The notes below the pieces were generated by a model. It made no database searches. It was not told the origin of the DNA and saw only the letters and a list, made by a program, of their open reading frames with translations. Positions 9,401 through 20,856 of a stretch of DNA of 64,000 nt are shown one piece after another (within the stretch, counting starts at the first letter, position 1; every line of letters starts with the position of its first letter). The stretch covers positions 42,091-106,090 of the forward strand of contig JAVTVY010025044.1 in assembly GCA_036873755.1 (NCBI GenBank), in the 5' to 3' direction. The translations under genes were made by a program, and so were the position numbers. The DNA comes from Hanleya hanleyi. Its lineage: Eukaryota > Mollusca > Polyplacophora > Lepidopleurida > Hanleyidae.

Positions 9401-12190
9401 GTGGTAACTTGTCAGGCTAGACAGACTCATCATGCCCTGTTGAGTGCAACCTATCGCCCGCGCTATCCCACAACCCTTGTAAATAAATGGGTGTAATGTC
9501 CGCCATTCCTGGCGACATGTCCTGTAATATCCATTATTCCGAATTTTGTGTTTGTCCGGAATCCCATTTTGCATCCACCCCCCAGTAACATGATACGAAG
9601 TACCCTCGACGAACGCTTCAATAGGAAACCCTGCACAACCCGTGTGGACCTAAGATGGTTTATCTAGACCTATTTGGCTAGATGTAAAGTTCGGTTTTCC
9701 GGATATTTGCCGAGATCTGGGGTCATTTCTCTAGACCTACTTTTGACGTTACCGGAAGTGACCTCTTCAAGTTGTCATAGCAACCCAAGGTCAAGGGTTA
9801 GAGGTCATTTACGCGAGATTTCCCAACCACGAATGCTAAGAGATTTCACCTTTCTATACAACTGGTGGATAGGTCACAAAAATACTGGACGGGCTGACAC
9901 TCGTAATAAGGACTCTCAGTTTGTAAGTCCGTATTTATGAATTTGCCATTCCGCTTTGCACAAATAGTCTCCAGCGGCAACAGCAACCCTCGCACCCCAC
10001 CCCCCCCCCCCTCCTTGGCACAGTAATCGGTAAACATGGGTGGGCCTGGAGCAGTATCGTCATATCGGGAATTGAAAAAGAGATCGCATGTGGAGTACAT
10101 CGTATAGAGCCTCAAGAATTATCAAACGAAGAATAGTCTCTTCGTGCGCCCTCTTTGCCGAGTGAGGTAATTTGAAATACAATCCTGTAGAAACTGGTGA
10201 CGGGACCGACAAGTTTCGTTGTGTTGAGGAAATACTGAACGGTATGTCTAAATCGTGTTTGAGTTGTCAGATCCTTCATTTTATTACCCATTTTTTCAGA
10301 TACTGATTGCTAATGAATGTATAATATGATGCTAACAGAGCTCGAATTTGGGCTGGTGACAACGACAGCATCAATATGATGTGCACAGTTGGAGTGTCAG
10401 TTCAGACTAGCAAGGTTCTCGATCGACTCCGGCTTTATGTATGCGACGGAGGCAACGGAACTCGCATGAGAAGTTGGCAGAATGGCGTGGTAAACTCGTC
10501 GCTTTCATATGGATTAGTTCCGGCGGGTATTATTCAACGGGGGCTATAATCTGTGAATATTTTTTTTCCACTACCATTCGTGCATTACATATGATCATGT
10601 CATCTTTAAGCCAATCTCATTTCGGTCAACACATCAAATCGGACCTTGGACATGATTGAAATTACAAGATTGATGACAATAATATACTTCAGGAGAAGTG
10701 ACTCGTTTCTTCAAACATTATCACTGTCTGCCGAATGATGCCAACTCGAATTTATTTCAAATGTTGAGTAGTGAATAATGAAAGGTAATACCCCGCCCGC
10801 ATCAGTTTTGAAAAAAACAGTCTGGCGAAAAACAGGGAATCAATTGGCATTAGCCAAAACTAAAACACAATGAAAAATCAGCAACAGCAGCAATGCAAGC
10901 CCGAGAACACACCAACCACATTGCCTTGTACAATAACAACAAGAGATATTGAGAAAATAATGGGAAATCAACAAGGTCAAATGAGTTCTGAAATAAAATG
11001 GTCTGACACAGCAAAACAATGCTCTTGGGTAGTCCAGGAAGACGTATCAGCAGAGATGCGCTGTTAATTTCACGACCTGGGAAAATATTTGTGGTTAAAA
11101 GAGCAAGAAAATACAATCACCAACCCACAAGCTTATTCTGGTAGAGCATCAATACCAAAAACTAAAACCAAGAAAATAGCAGAAGTACACAAGTTGATGT
11201 ATAGACGATATATATCTGCTATGAAGAAAAGTAGATGTGGATTTACATTTCAAGTCCTCTGGAATCAAAGGAAACATCAGTTGACTGGCGTGGAAAACTG
11301 CTCATGGACACAAATACATTTTCACTACAGCTATAAACGTTCAAAGTTAATGCTCAAAATGCTCAAGTGACGTACTCGTTCAACATCTCTAAACGAATTT
11401 GAGTGCTATTGGACAATTAGGTGTAAGTGCATTGAAGAATTGATGTTAAGTTAAAGACCCTCCAGCTAAGGCTGGTTATTTTTGTAGCTTTGAAATAACC
11501 ATAATGTGTCTTACTTGCTGCTATACGCATATACGTACGATTAATACTGTGTTACCCTGCCACTAACAACGTGTTGAATTCTCCATAGATACGGATGTTC
11601 AGTCAGAATATTGGCTTCTGACGTCATAAGACTTCCTGTTGGTACCCCGCATCTTTTCCCACAACCTTTTTATGTTGCGTTTAATTAATTTAATTAATTT
11701 TAAGGCCCATTACAGCTCAGCAGGTGACTAATTTGTTAGTACGACGGCATCGTTTCCCATCACCTTTATATGTTGCGATTAATCAATTTAATTTTAAGGC
11801 ACACTTCTTTACAGCTTGGGTGACTAACTGTGAGACGGATGGACCAAGAACTAAATCTGTTTTGGAAAAAATCGAGGTTCGCTAATAACTATAGTAGAAT
11901 TATTAATGTACAGTATGGCTCATTTCAACTCAGTTACAGTGTATTATTTGAATGACAACAAGCAGCCAGAGGATGCTAGGTCCCCCGCCAAAATGGCAGC
12001 AATATTTATAAGCGCTGTCGGTGAAGATATTCATGAGGATGGCAACAGCTACTTCACAGGCGTAAGAAGCAGATCGAGGGGTCTTTCCACCTTCCAAGGT
12101 TTTGAGATCAACTCCGAATGGCTGACTGAATGTTGATTGCTACTGTAATATATTTTCTTTACCATGTAGCATGAAAATTATGTAACCGAA
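9400..12190. other. Non-coding stretch, no gene recognised
   Basis: Only short frames without recognisable motifs are present. Visible features are a poly-C tract near 9997-10010 and an imperfect tandem duplication of ~80-90 bp at about 11653-11831, with TTTCCCA and ACCTTT...ATGTTGCG in both halves and TTAATTAA-rich middles. Confidence 0.5.
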
Positions 12191-14262
12191 ATGCAACCCC
12201 AAGAGAACTCATGGCATATTATCTGCAAACTAAATTTGACAAGAATATGAAGGCATCCTCAACCTATTGCCCAGAAACCAAATTTAGACTTAGCCACAAG
12301 GAGTCACCACCTGTAGGTGCAAGCAGGCAAAACACAATCCCAAATGACATCTCATGTCATGGTATCGGCATATGAACTTCGAGACTCTGAAGAGGGGTCC
12401 TCAAGTTATTGCCGGTACTAGATGCCCACCGGTGTTCATGTTATTTGGGGCGGGTCACATATGAATACAAAATTTGAGAATAATCTGATGAGCAGTTGCC
12501 AAATTATTGCCCGGAAACAAATTTTTCCACCAGGAGACGCCACCTGTAGGCAGAAGCGGGAAAAATACAATCCCAAGGAACATGGTATCGTGGGGACATC
12601 TGCATACCAAATTTGAGAAGAATCCGATGAGGGTCCTCAAGTTATTGCCCAGAAACCAAATTTAGATTTTGACACCAGGTGACGCCACCTCTAGGCGCAA
12701 GTCAGTGAAATGCATTATCAAGCGACATCTTATGTCACGGTACATTCATACAAAAATTTGAGAAGAATCCGATGGTCAGTTCTCAAGTTATTACCCGGAA
12801 ACGAATTTGTGATGTTGCCACCAGGTGGCGCCACCTGTGAGTGCAAGTGAGTGAAAGGCAATCCCAAGCAACAGCTCCTGGCATGATAAATGCATGCCAA
12901 ATTTGAGAAGAATCCGATGAGCCGCAACATTTCTTATGTTACCCAGAAAGGTACATATGTAGGATATTTCAAAGAAATTCGACCAAGTGTTTCTAAGTTA
13001 TCACTTGCAGCATGGAATAATGGAATGAACTCTAGTGGCGCCACCTCCGGGTGGATTTTGCTGAAACGCATCACCAATGGTGTTTTGTCGCAGGGAATGC
13101 ATTTACCAAATTTCGAAGAAATCCGACAAATTGTTCGAAAGTTATCGCTCGCGAAGGATTTGAACAAACATGAACAGACATGCATTAAAGCTTGGAACAA
13201 GACCCAGTGGCGCCACCTACAGGCGGATCTTGCTGAAACGTAATACCAGCGACGTCTTGTCGCAAAGAATGCAGATGCCAAATTTCGGAGGAATCCGACA
13301 AAGCATTTAGGGGTTATCGCTTACGCAGTATTTGCACGGACATGCACTAAATATTGGAACAAGACCCAGTGGCGCCACCTACAGGCGGATCTTGCTGAAA
13401 CGTAATACCAAGAGACGTCTTGTCGCAAAGGATGCAGATGCCAAATTTCGGAGGAATCCGACAAAGCATTTAGGAGTTATCCCTTATGAAGCATTTGCAC
13501 GAACATCCACGGACATGCACTAAAGATTGGAACAAGACCCAGTGGCGCCACCTACAGGCGGATCTTGCTGAAACGTAATACCAACAGACGTCTTGTCGCA
13601 AAGAATGCAGATGCCAAATTTCGGAGGAATCCGACAAAGCATTTAGGATTTATCGCTTACGAAGTATTTGCACGGACATGCACTAAAGATTGGAACAAGA
13701 CCCAGTGGCGCCACCTACAGGCGGATCTTGCTGAAACGTAATGCCAAGAGACGTCTTGTCGCAAATAATGCAGATGCCAAATTTCGGAGGAATCCGACGA
13801 AGCATTTAGAAGTTATTGCTTACGAAGTATTTGCACGGACATGTCCGTGCATGCACGGACACATAGAAGCAAGACCCCAGTGGCGCCACCCACAGGCGGA
13901 TCTTGCTGAAACGTAATACCAAGAGACGTCTTGTCGCAAAGAATGCAGATGCCAAATTTCGGAGGAATCCGACAAAGCATTTAGAAGTTATTGCTTACGA
14001 AGTATTTGCACGGACATGTCCGTGCATGCACGGACACATAGAAGCAAGATCCCAGTGGCGCCACCTACAGGCGGACCTTGCTGAAACGTAATACCAAGAG
14101 ACGTCTTGTCGCAAAGAATGCAGATGCCAAATTTCGGAGGAATCCGACAAAGCATTTAGAAGTTATTGCTTACGAAGTATTTGCACGGACATGTCCGTGC
14201 ATGCACGGACACATAGAAGCAAGAACCATTTTAAAGTCCCCGGCCGCGTTGCGGCGGGGGAC
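12190..14262 (+). mobile_element. Pearl/Helentron-like tandem repeat array
   Basis: At least a dozen ~150-175 bp units share the order GCCAAATTT-GAAGAATCCGA, an AAGTTATTGC block, a GGCGCCACCTACAGGCGG block and a GCTGAAACGTAATACC block. Units are diverged on the left and nearly identical on the right (GGCGCCACC near 13208, 13370, 13545, 13708, 13883 and 14058). The last three carry the perfect 18-nt palindrome GCACGGACATGTCCGTGC. The array ends in a GC-rich hairpin at 14236-14262. Molluscan 'pearl' elements, now grouped with Helentron-associated elements, have this layout. The assignment is by architecture only. Frames through it repeat because of the array. Confidence 0.55.
14236..14262. other. 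Terminal GC hairpin of the tandem array
   Basis: GTCCCCGGCCGC and GCGGCGGGGGAC form a 12-bp stem with one mismatch and a GTT loop. Helitron-type elements carry a hairpin near their 3' end, but I do not see an obvious CTRR end here. Confidence 0.6.
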
Positions 14263-15017
14263 AAAAAGGGATAATTAATGAGATTCCAATGTGATTTTGT
14301 GTGAATTGGTTGTAATTATTAAGATAATCTGCAATTAACTGATGTGTGAGATTGAGAAGGTTTATATAGTTGATGCGGCTGCTCGTCGAACATCCCTAGT
14401 TTGTAGTTCTGTGGTCCTGTGGTGGAAGTCCTGTACTGTTGGGTCAATTGGATCCCCACCCCGGGGTTAGTTAATGCATGGTTGGAGAAAAACCGCCTGT
14501 GATAACGGAAGATGCCCCAATAGGTGGGGGCATGTCGGGGGTTGGAAAACGAGAATAAACGCGAGCTTATATAGCTTACCAGCACAAAATGCCCCATCTC
14601 GGGAGCTATGTGGTGAAATTTTAAGGATATGTGAGGGGTATGGCTGGCTGAGAATGCCCCATGGGGTGGAGGCATGCCACGGCGAAATGTTCATGTCCCA
14701 ACCCATCCCCGAAGGCGGAAAATCCAATTGACACACACATAAACAACATGTTACCTTTGAATTTCCGGCTATCGTATAGTCTGAATTAGGATAGATAATG
14801 CTGACAAGATACCATGATGTTCTAATAATATCAAATCAAAGTATGATTGCCATATTTTGAGAATTTTGGCGCTTATTCTAGCAATACAAGCGTCTAGTCC
14901 GTCATTCAATATTCAGCCGTCGTCCATTAAAGAATTTTCGTGTCCATAATTCAAAGGCCCATCCCATATTCCATATAACAGCATTAGTACCAAAGTACCC
15001 CCCTACTACACCTCCTC

Positions 15018-15061
<44 letters not shown>

Positions 15062-15111
15062 CATATTAGAGATAGACTTCTGGACTGTACTCCACTTAAA
15101 CATATTTAATG
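14263..15111. other. Non-coding stretch with ATGCCCC hairpins and a (CAA)n tract
   Basis: Between 14500 and 14700 the motif ATGCCCCA followed by GGTGGGGGCAT or its variants recurs, making short hairpins; frames through it are not convincing genes. A (CAA)n tract lies at about 15020-15060. A 42-bp block at 14798-14839 recurs in the same orientation at 26505-26546, on the other side of E2. Confidence 0.6.
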
Positions 15112-15117
15112 CACAAG
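15112..15117. repeat. E2 left target-site duplication CACAAG
   Basis: CACAAG directly precedes the AGTAGTAGGT terminus and is found again exactly after the right terminus. Confidence 0.85.
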
Positions 15118-16737
15118 AGTAGTAGGTAAAACACGGGACGAGTATTGTTTTCCAGGGAGGTAACTCTTGGTCCCCTTTTTTCCAGGTTAAAGGTATAGGG
15201 CACGCCCCATCGCCTTTCACCTCTGGGGCGCCAGGGGGCGCCACCAGCTCAAGGTCACGTGGAGGTCAAAAGTAGTTCCGGCAACCTGTAACCTTTGTAT
15301 TCCTCCGCGGAAAGAAAGTAGTCTCAGTGGGTTTTTCCCACAATGTCGTGGGTGATCAAATTCTCCGGCAATCTCAGGCAATCTTCAGGGGCGAGAGGGG
15401 TCCCTAGTGTACCGGTTGGGTTGTATGAGGTATCAATGTGAAGCATTCGTGAAGGGGCATCTGATGGGGTGGGTGTGGGGTTGAAATATCGTCATTCTGC
15501 GCGGTAGACCAAGGGTATGGAAATAGACGTTTTGGGGTCTAGGGCAGCCACTAATGGACCGATGGGGTCGAGTGAGGTATCCATGTGAAGCCTATGTCAG
15601 GGGGCATCCCACTGGATGGATGTGGGGTCGAAATATCGTCATTCTGCTCATGCGCAATAGAGAAAGGGTATGAAAATAGACGTTTTGGGAATAGGTGAGC
15701 CCCTAATGAGCCGATGGAGTGAGGTATCCATGTGAAGCCTAGGTGAGGGGGCATCCGATTGGACTAGTGTCTCGGTCGTTGTCAACAGTCTGCGCATGCG
15801 CAGACAGGGAATTCTGGGAAAAGGGTGTGGAAATAGACGTGTTAGGGTTTAGGTGAGCCCCTAATGATCCCATGGTGTCGTATGAGGTCTTATTTTGAAG
15901 CTGTCATGAGGGAGTATTCGCCTGGGTTAGTGTGTCGTTCGTTGTCAATAGTCTGCGCATGCGCAGTCTGGCCGTAGTATAGAAATAGACGTGTTGGGGT
16001 TTAGGTGGGCCACTAGTGGGCCGATGGGATCGAGTGAGGTATCAATGTAAAGCAGTCGTGAGGGAGTCTCCAACGGGCTGGGTGTGACGTAGAACAAACG
16101 TCATTCTGCGCATGCGCAGTAGAGAAAGTGTATGGAAATAGACGTGTTGGGGCCTAGGCGAGCCACTAATGGGCCGATGGAGTCGAGTGCGGTATCCATG
16201 TGAAGCCTATGTGAGGGAGCAACCGCCGGGAGTAGTGTCTCGGCCGTTGTCCACATTCTGCGCATGCGCAGACAGGGAATTGTGGGAAACGGGTGTGGAA
16301 ATAGACGTTTTTGCGGTCTAGGTGGGCCACGAATGGTCCGATGGAGTCGAGTGAGGTATCAAAGTGAAGCATTCGTGAAGGGGCATCCAGTCGTGGATGG
16401 GTGCATGTAAAATTAGGGGTATGACGTCACTTCCGGTTTGGGTGAATGGGGCGTAACCTGGGAACATGATAGGACATGTACTGACCTGTCTGTGGGGGTT
16501 TTTCCCGCCAGAATTTCGCTGACGTCTGCGCCTGCATCCGGGTATGCATGAGGGTCTGTGTGAATGAGGTGTGACCTGGGAACATGATAGGAATGCATGT
16601 ACTGACCTGTCTGAGGGGGTTTTCCCGGCACGGCCCGGCCCGCCCCGAGCGCAGCGCGCGGGTTACTCCGACCGCAGCGCGCGCGCGCGCGGGTTCTCCT
16701 GAAGTGCGCGGCATCACCGGCAGTGTGCGGGTGAATT
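15118..16737. repeat. E2 left terminal inverted repeat
   Basis: Pairs with 24563-26310. The outer 300 bp is unique sequence with GGGAGGTAACTCTTGG. It is followed by a tandem array of the same unit as in E1 (palindromic sites near 15648, 15791, 15954, 16107 and 16259), then a block with GGGAACATGATAGG and a CpG-rich tract at 16640-16740. The two arms differ by scattered substitutions and small length changes. Confidence 0.85.
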
Positions 16738-16744
16738 TCGGATT

Positions 16745-17105
16745 ATCCTAGGCCACTGATGGGCTACTTTCTCAACGGTGTTCAAAGCCCTCGGTGGCCG
16801 AGTGGTCTAAGGCGCTTCGCTGGTGACCGCTAGCCTCACACCGCTGAACCGGCACGGGTTCGAGCCCAGCTGGTCCATGTGTGAAAGTTTGTCAGTTACT
16901 TGCCGAAGGGCGGTGGTTCTCTCCGGGTACTCCGGCTTCCTCCACCAACCAAACTGACTGTCACCATATGGGTGAAACAAACTTGAGTGTGACATTAAGC
17001 CAAATTCCCTCCCCTTCCCCTCAAAGCCAGTTTCACCGAATCCCCACATGTCTGTTATAGCCTTCATGCATTATGCTCATATAGAAAACACACAAGACAG
17101 GGTTT
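16745..17105 (+). mobile_element. tRNA-derived SINE
   Basis: A tRNA-like head has an A box at about 16794-16811 (GGTGGCCGAGTGGTCTAAGG region) and a B box GGGTTCGAGCCC at about 16857-16868. It is followed by a conserved central segment with GGTTCTCTCCGGGTACTCCGG at about 16914-16934. Central domains of this type are known in bivalve and other invertebrate SINEs. The copy lies inside E2, between the left arm and the protease, so it is a later passenger. Confidence 0.65.
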
Positions 17106-17334
17106 TTTTTGGTCTTCGTGGTGACATGTGGGGATTCGGTCATGTCTTTCCGCACCTATAACCTCTATAATTTTTTTTCACTCCACTTGTTGCTCTTGTA
17201 ACTTGTAACTCATCGTCAAATGTTGGAATGCCCGCTCTTAACCTAGACCAAAACATGTACTTGGTCTGTGGGCTGATTTCGTTGGCTCTCCATTTTACTG
17301 CAGTGCTCTTGCATTGTTTTCTGGACATTGATGG

Positions 17335-17696
17335 GTTACCTTTGGCCCCATCCTAGGCAACTGATTGGCTAATACGGTGTTCAAGGCCAGTTTGACCGAA
17401 TCCCCACATATCTGATATTTTTGGAACATCATGATGTCTTGCCGGCATCATTGAAAACTGTTGACCGTTTCGCTCTTGCAGGAAACAAGCCTATGTTTAT
17501 GTATACTATGATTGTCTTTTTGAATTTGGTGCTAATACTGTTATATGGAATATGGAATAGGTCTTTGGATTATGGACGCGGATATTCTCTAATGGACGAC
17601 GGTTGGATTATGAATGACGGACTAGATGCTTGTAATCATGCACTATGCTCATATAGAAAACACACAAGACAGGGTTTTTTGGTGAGATCTCATTTT
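17335..17696. repeat. Partial duplication of the SINE-flanking segment
   Basis: ATCCTAGGC-ACTGAT-GGCT and GTTCAA-GCCAGTTT-ACCGAATCCCCACAT recur here as in 16745-17055. The sequence CATATAGAAAACACACAAGACAGGG recurs at about 17077 and 17650. Positions 17405-17490 also match 26465-26546 in inverted orientation. The segment is repeat-derived; the short frame through it is not a credible gene. Confidence 0.5.
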
Positions 17697-17702
17697 TTTA
17701 TT
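17697..17702 (-). terminator. AATAAA signal after the E2 gene cluster
   Basis: Minus-strand AATAAA about 140 nt beyond the end of the protease reading frame (17843). It is the first such signal downstream of the compact late-type gene block and may serve its 3' end. Confidence 0.4.
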
Positions 17703-17744
17703 CAGTGAACAACAACAACGTGAGAACAACCACGTGAAAACTAA

Positions 17745-17880
17745 AGCCCAGAACAGGGGCCTTGTACATTGAAAGAGCTGAAGCCCAGAACAGGGGGCTT
17801 GTAAACATAAGCCCAGAACAGGGGGTTGTACATTGAAAGAACTTAAGCCCAGAACGGGGCTTGTACATTGAAATGATCGG
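17745..17880. repeat. Short tandem copies of the protease gene 3' end
   Basis: AAGCCCAGAAC-GGGG-CTTGTACATTGAAA recurs about four times at ~35-50 bp spacing. The rightmost copy is the end of the protease reading frame itself, so the array arose by duplication of the last ~40 bp of that gene. Confidence 0.7.
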
Positions 17881-18316
17881 CGGCCCAGTCATATACGAGT
17901 ACATCGCGGTCCTCGGCCTTGGGGTACTCGTCAAACATCTGTACGATGGTAGATAAGGTCCTTCCCCGGCATCGATGGTACAGTTAAAACAAGCAATATT
18001 GTCCGCACACGCTACTGGTCAGGCTTTGCAACGCTTGACTGTTCCAACACCACGTCTCTGTGCCTTGATCCATGAAGTCTGTTAAATCGGGATGGAGGGG
18101 TGGGAGGCCGTACGGGTCAAAGTATTCGCCCTGCGCTTCTGTCAAGTACACGCCCACCCAATGTTCACCGGGCCGATCCATCGGGTCCGTGTTGAGAGCG
18201 TAAGCTGCAGGATACATACGGTCTAATGGGAACACATCTCGGGCGAACACCCCTTGAAAGACCATACGTGTCCCTGGGTCATTCTCCAGCACGGTGGTTA
18301 TCTGGTTTGTATCCAT
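17843..18316 (-). pseudogene. Adenain-like cysteine protease, broken by one in-frame stop
   Basis: The product family is the adenovirus-type maturation protease, which cleaves capsid and core precursors in the virion. The ATG at 18316 lies 1 nt after the stop of the capsid gene (TAA-C-ATG). Visible features are the catalytic His in GEHWVGVYL, the acidic partner in YFDPYG and the nucleophile Cys in SSVCGQYC. A TAA at 17986-17984 ends the frame seven residues from that Cys. The same frame continues without further stops for about 46 codons to TAA at 17845-17843, with plausible protease-tail composition. I therefore read a recent nonsense mutation. The active-site residues all precede the stop, so residual function of the 110-residue product cannot be ruled out but is unlikely. 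Confidence 0.8.
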
Positions 18317-18317
18317 G

Positions 18318-19628
18318 TTAGGTGGAGAAGTCACACAGGACGTTGCGCGCCTTGTCCACTTGAATGATGTTGTCAAACTCGGCGTAGCAGATCACATTGA
18401 CGGTGGTCCCGAGGGCTCGTGCAAAGTGGATTTCCAACCGTAAATTGCATTGCTTGGCGAGGGCCAGCTGATGGTCGTTCTCTAAGGTGGGGGTCAGATC
18501 GAAACAGAACAACGTGTATCCGTTCGTGTAGTTCTCCCGACTGATCATATTCCCTTCGTCCTGGTTGATTTGACCGGTGGCTGTAAACAGGCTCTGATAG
18601 GCTCGAATGAAATTCCTGCGCCCAAAGTTCGGTGTTAAGGCCGTGGCTGGGACCTGTTGTCCGTCCACACGCAGGGCCACAAAATTGATGCCGAAATGTT
18701 TAAATTCAAACGGGTTCTCTGGGTAGGCTCCGTTGAAACTGGTATTTTCCACACAGGCCAGGATCAATCTCTTAGGTAGTTCCCCCAGGAACAGGTTTTC
18801 TTTGTTGGCGCTCATATTTCCAGCAGGCACAGAGAACACTTTGGTTTGCACACGTCGGATAGGGTACTGGGCTGGTTTTGTTTCCAAGGCTTTGAGGTGT
18901 CCCAATTGAACGGCTGGATTCGGTTTCACTTTTCGGACGTACAGGACTGCGTCTTGGATGACAATCTTATAGTCAGCTGCATGCCCGTCTACGTTAGTGG
19001 CCATCAAGGCGAAGGTCGGAGGCGCCCGTATCAGTCGGATTTTGATGGGGATTTTGTTCAAGAGGTACCGGTCTTGCATGAACATGTCTGCGTGTAGTCG
19101 ACCCATGAGATCCACCGAGGCGCCGTTCGCAGTGAAAGCCTTCCGTTTGTTATATCCTTCATTGTCCACCGTGTCCATGTGCTCGGCTGTGTCCTGGTAG
19201 AATAAAGCGGCTGTCGGTTGAGATTTTTTAGCCTCTCGTCCATGCGACAAGAGCGTCTCGATGTAGGCACGATAGGGGTACGTGTTGGTCGAGTCACTGA
19301 TGAGTTTGTCGCTGAGAAATATAGCCACCTGTTGAAACATCGAGTGCAGCCAGAGATTCGTCGGGCCCACCGTTGCAGCTTGGATGATTCTGGAGCCATC
19401 CCCATTGACGACCGTGGCTTTCACATACAAGTACGTATGGGCTAAATCCACATAGGCCGTATCCGCATTACTGATGGTGAACTCGATGGGCCCTGTTTCG
19501 TTGATGCTGGAGACCGGGAGATGCTCCACCCATAATCCTTGCTCGGCACTGGTCTGTGTGGGCGGCACGGTCCACAAATCAAATTCACTGTTGATGGAGG
19601 GACAGGACTCTGCGTGGATCAAGGACAT
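18318..19628 (-). CDS. Major capsid protein (F54H12.2-like, double jelly-roll type)
   Basis: 436 residues, apparently full length. The N-terminal part contains [20 protein letters not shown] and PIEFTIS, which I recognise from the widespread animal 'F54H12.2-like' proteins, the major capsid proteins of Polinton-like viruses. Such proteins form pseudo-hexameric capsomers. Later segments include [13 protein letters not shown] near residue 140 and [15 protein letters not shown] near residue 385. The start ATG at 19628 follows the upstream stop by 2 nt, and the protease ATG follows this stop by 1 nt, so the genes form a tight block. No stop or frameshift is visible. Family recognition is from memory; a profile search would settle it. 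Confidence 0.85.
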   Translation of the reverse strand: MSLIHAESCPSINSEFDLWTVPPTQTSAEQGLWVEHLPVSSINETGPIEFTISNADTAYVDLAHTYLYVKATVVNGDGSRIIQAATVGPTNLWLHSMFQQVAIFLSDKLISDSTNTYPYRAYIETLLSHGREAKKSQPTAALFYQDTAEHMDTVDNEGYNKRKAFTANGASVDLMGRLHADMFMQDRYLLNKIPIKIRLIRAPPTFALMATNVDGHAADYKIVIQDAVLYVRKVKPNPAVQLGHLKALETKPAQYPIRRVQTKVFSVPAGNMSANKENLFLGELPKRLILACVENTSFNGAYPENPFEFKHFGINFVALRVDGQQVPATALTPNFGRRNFIRAYQSLFTATGQINQDEGNMISRENYTNGYTLFCFDLTPTLENDHQLALAKQCNLRLEIHFARALGTTVNVICYAEFDNIIQVDKARNVLCDFST

Positions 19629-19630
19629 GG

Positions 19631-20035
19631 TTAAGAAAAGATATCCTGGGTCTTCGATGTGCGTCGTCGCTGGGTCGGTCGTCGACTGGTGCGTGGTCTC
19701 GGTGGGGCAGCTCTTTTATTCCCTACGGTGCGTTGTGCTTTGGCCACCAAGACGCCTCCCGCTTCTTTGGGCCGACGTTTCAAGGCTTCTTTGGGTGCCG
19801 TACCCCCCAAGACATCACCGGCGACTTGCAGTCCACTGCGTACCGCTTGTTTGCCGATTGCTTTCACCCCACGCGTCACCAAGGGCAGGAACGTTTTGAC
19901 GATGCTCCCGAGTATGTTCCTCAGCCCATGTCCTCGTTGCATGCGTGCACAACTAAAGACCGGAAGGCCACCGCCGGCCTGTTGGGCATAATAGTCCATA
20001 TAGCTTCGTGCATCGCACTCGTAAGGGACCTTCAT
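19631..20035 (-). CDS. Basic virion core / pVI-like protein
   Basis: 134 residues. The N-terminus has [18 protein letters not shown], a signature I recognise from the small protein encoded next to F54H12.2-like capsid genes. A hydrophobic-amphipathic middle follows (about residues 40-80, including [18 protein letters not shown]), and the tail is strongly basic with RRPKEAGG and [11 protein letters not shown]. The layout suggests a DNA-associated core protein or a membrane-active pVI-like protein. The protease would be expected to process it at Gly-rich sites. The ATG overlaps the penton stop by one base (TAATG). The function is inferred from composition and neighbourhood. Confidence 0.65.
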   Translation of the reverse strand: MKVPYECDARSYMDYYAQQAGGGLPVFSCARMQRGHGLRNILGSIVKTFLPLVTRGVKAIGKQAVRSGLQVAGDVLGGTAPKEALKRRPKEAGGVLVAKAQRTVGNKRAAPPRPRTSRRPTQRRRTSKTQDIFS

Positions 20036-20823
20036 TATACAAAGTGGAGAGCACGTGCTTGTCGAAAATGAAGTGTCAGCACCACTTTTCCTCGTTCGAA
20101 TGCCACCGGTCGTCCCGTGTCATCTCTTATACCCACCGTGATAGTGTTGATGTCGGTTTGTCGTACGGGTAGGTAGAGCATGTGAGTGAAACTGTGGGTG
20201 ACTTGATCTCCATACGTCTTTTTAATGGGGACCACCCGTAACAGAGGTGTGTTGATATCGCCCACGATGTGGTTGTCGACCACGTCCGAGTAGACATAGA
20301 GTCCGTACATACCCGACTTCATATCTATCGGGGTCTGGCCATGGTCCTCGGATGGACCCGTGTAGGTCGCGTGAGCGAGACCCAACATTTGCTGTAGGAT
20401 AGGACTCAGTACGACACTCACGTTGGCGGTGAAGAGGATCTGTGCCTTGCCGTTGTGTACGTTGTAATCGAAGTCCACGTGATTCTTGAAGGGAAAGGAT
20501 TTGATGGGTTTTGAAGTATTCGTGACCTCCCGTAGAGGCTTATAATGCAACAGTCTTGACAGCCCACCCATGAACTCCTTGGGAGTATCGTATTGGCCTT
20601 CGAGGAGGGTGAGTCGGGTGTCTTTTCCTTCGTAGGTCACCTCGTACCACACTTCATTGGCTCGCACGTTGTACCACGAGTAAGGGTATTGGATATCCAC
20701 GAGGCCACATTCCCAGCGCCCAGGTAAATGCAACGGTTGTGGTAACTGGGTCACGTACTTGGCCAAGGTGTTGTCAGGAAACACATTCAGCGAACTGTTA
20801 CTGGGTAAGGTGAGATAAAACAT
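20035..20823 (-). CDS. Penton-like minor capsid protein
   Basis: 262 residues, open and apparently complete. The N-terminus MFYLTLPSNSSLNVFPDNT, the segment YVTQLPQPLHLPG and the motif DIQYPYSWYNV match the conserved protein that accompanies F54H12.2-like capsid genes. In Polinton-like viruses this is the single-jelly-roll vertex (penton) protein. The end, HFRQARALHFV, is rich in beta-prone residues. The ATG lies 33 nt after the previous gene's stop, and TATTAAAA overlaps that stop as a possible weak TATA element. The penton role is a family inference; the sequence itself shows only conservation and position. Confidence 0.75.
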   Translation of the reverse strand: MFYLTLPSNSSLNVFPDNTLAKYVTQLPQPLHLPGRWECGLVDIQYPYSWYNVRANEVWYEVTYEGKDTRLTLLEGQYDTPKEFMGGLSRLLHYKPLREVTNTSKPIKSFPFKNHVDFDYNVHNGKAQILFTANVSVVLSPILQQMLGLAHATYTGPSEDHGQTPIDMKSGMYGLYVYSDVVDNHIVGDINTPLLRVVPIKKTYGDQVTHSFTHMLYLPVRQTDINTITVGIRDDTGRPVAFERGKVVLTLHFRQARALHFV

Positions 20824-20856
20824 GGCGACTGAGCTGTCCTGCTGCTGCTGTTGGTT

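Noticed and set aside
12190..14262. CRISPR-like regular repeats
   Set aside because: Units are 150-175 bp with no alternation of short repeat and unique spacer, and the window is clearly eukaryotic.
16794..16870. Functional tRNA-Ser/Leu gene
   Set aside because: A and B boxes are present but acceptor-stem pairing is not, and it is fused to a SINE central domain.
17984..17986. Programmed stop-codon readthrough in the protease
   Set aside because: No stimulatory context can be shown by eye; a simple nonsense mutation is the plainer reading, though not excluded.
18318..19628. Capsid-like gene as a host nuclear gene (as 'F54H12.2-like' names in databases may suggest)
   Set aside because: It sits in a block of virion-type genes inside an element with inverted repeats and a target-site duplication.
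18846..20071. Plus-strand frames of 60-141 codons across the capsid block
   Set aside because: They are antisense shadows of the minus-strand genes and have no recognisable motifs.
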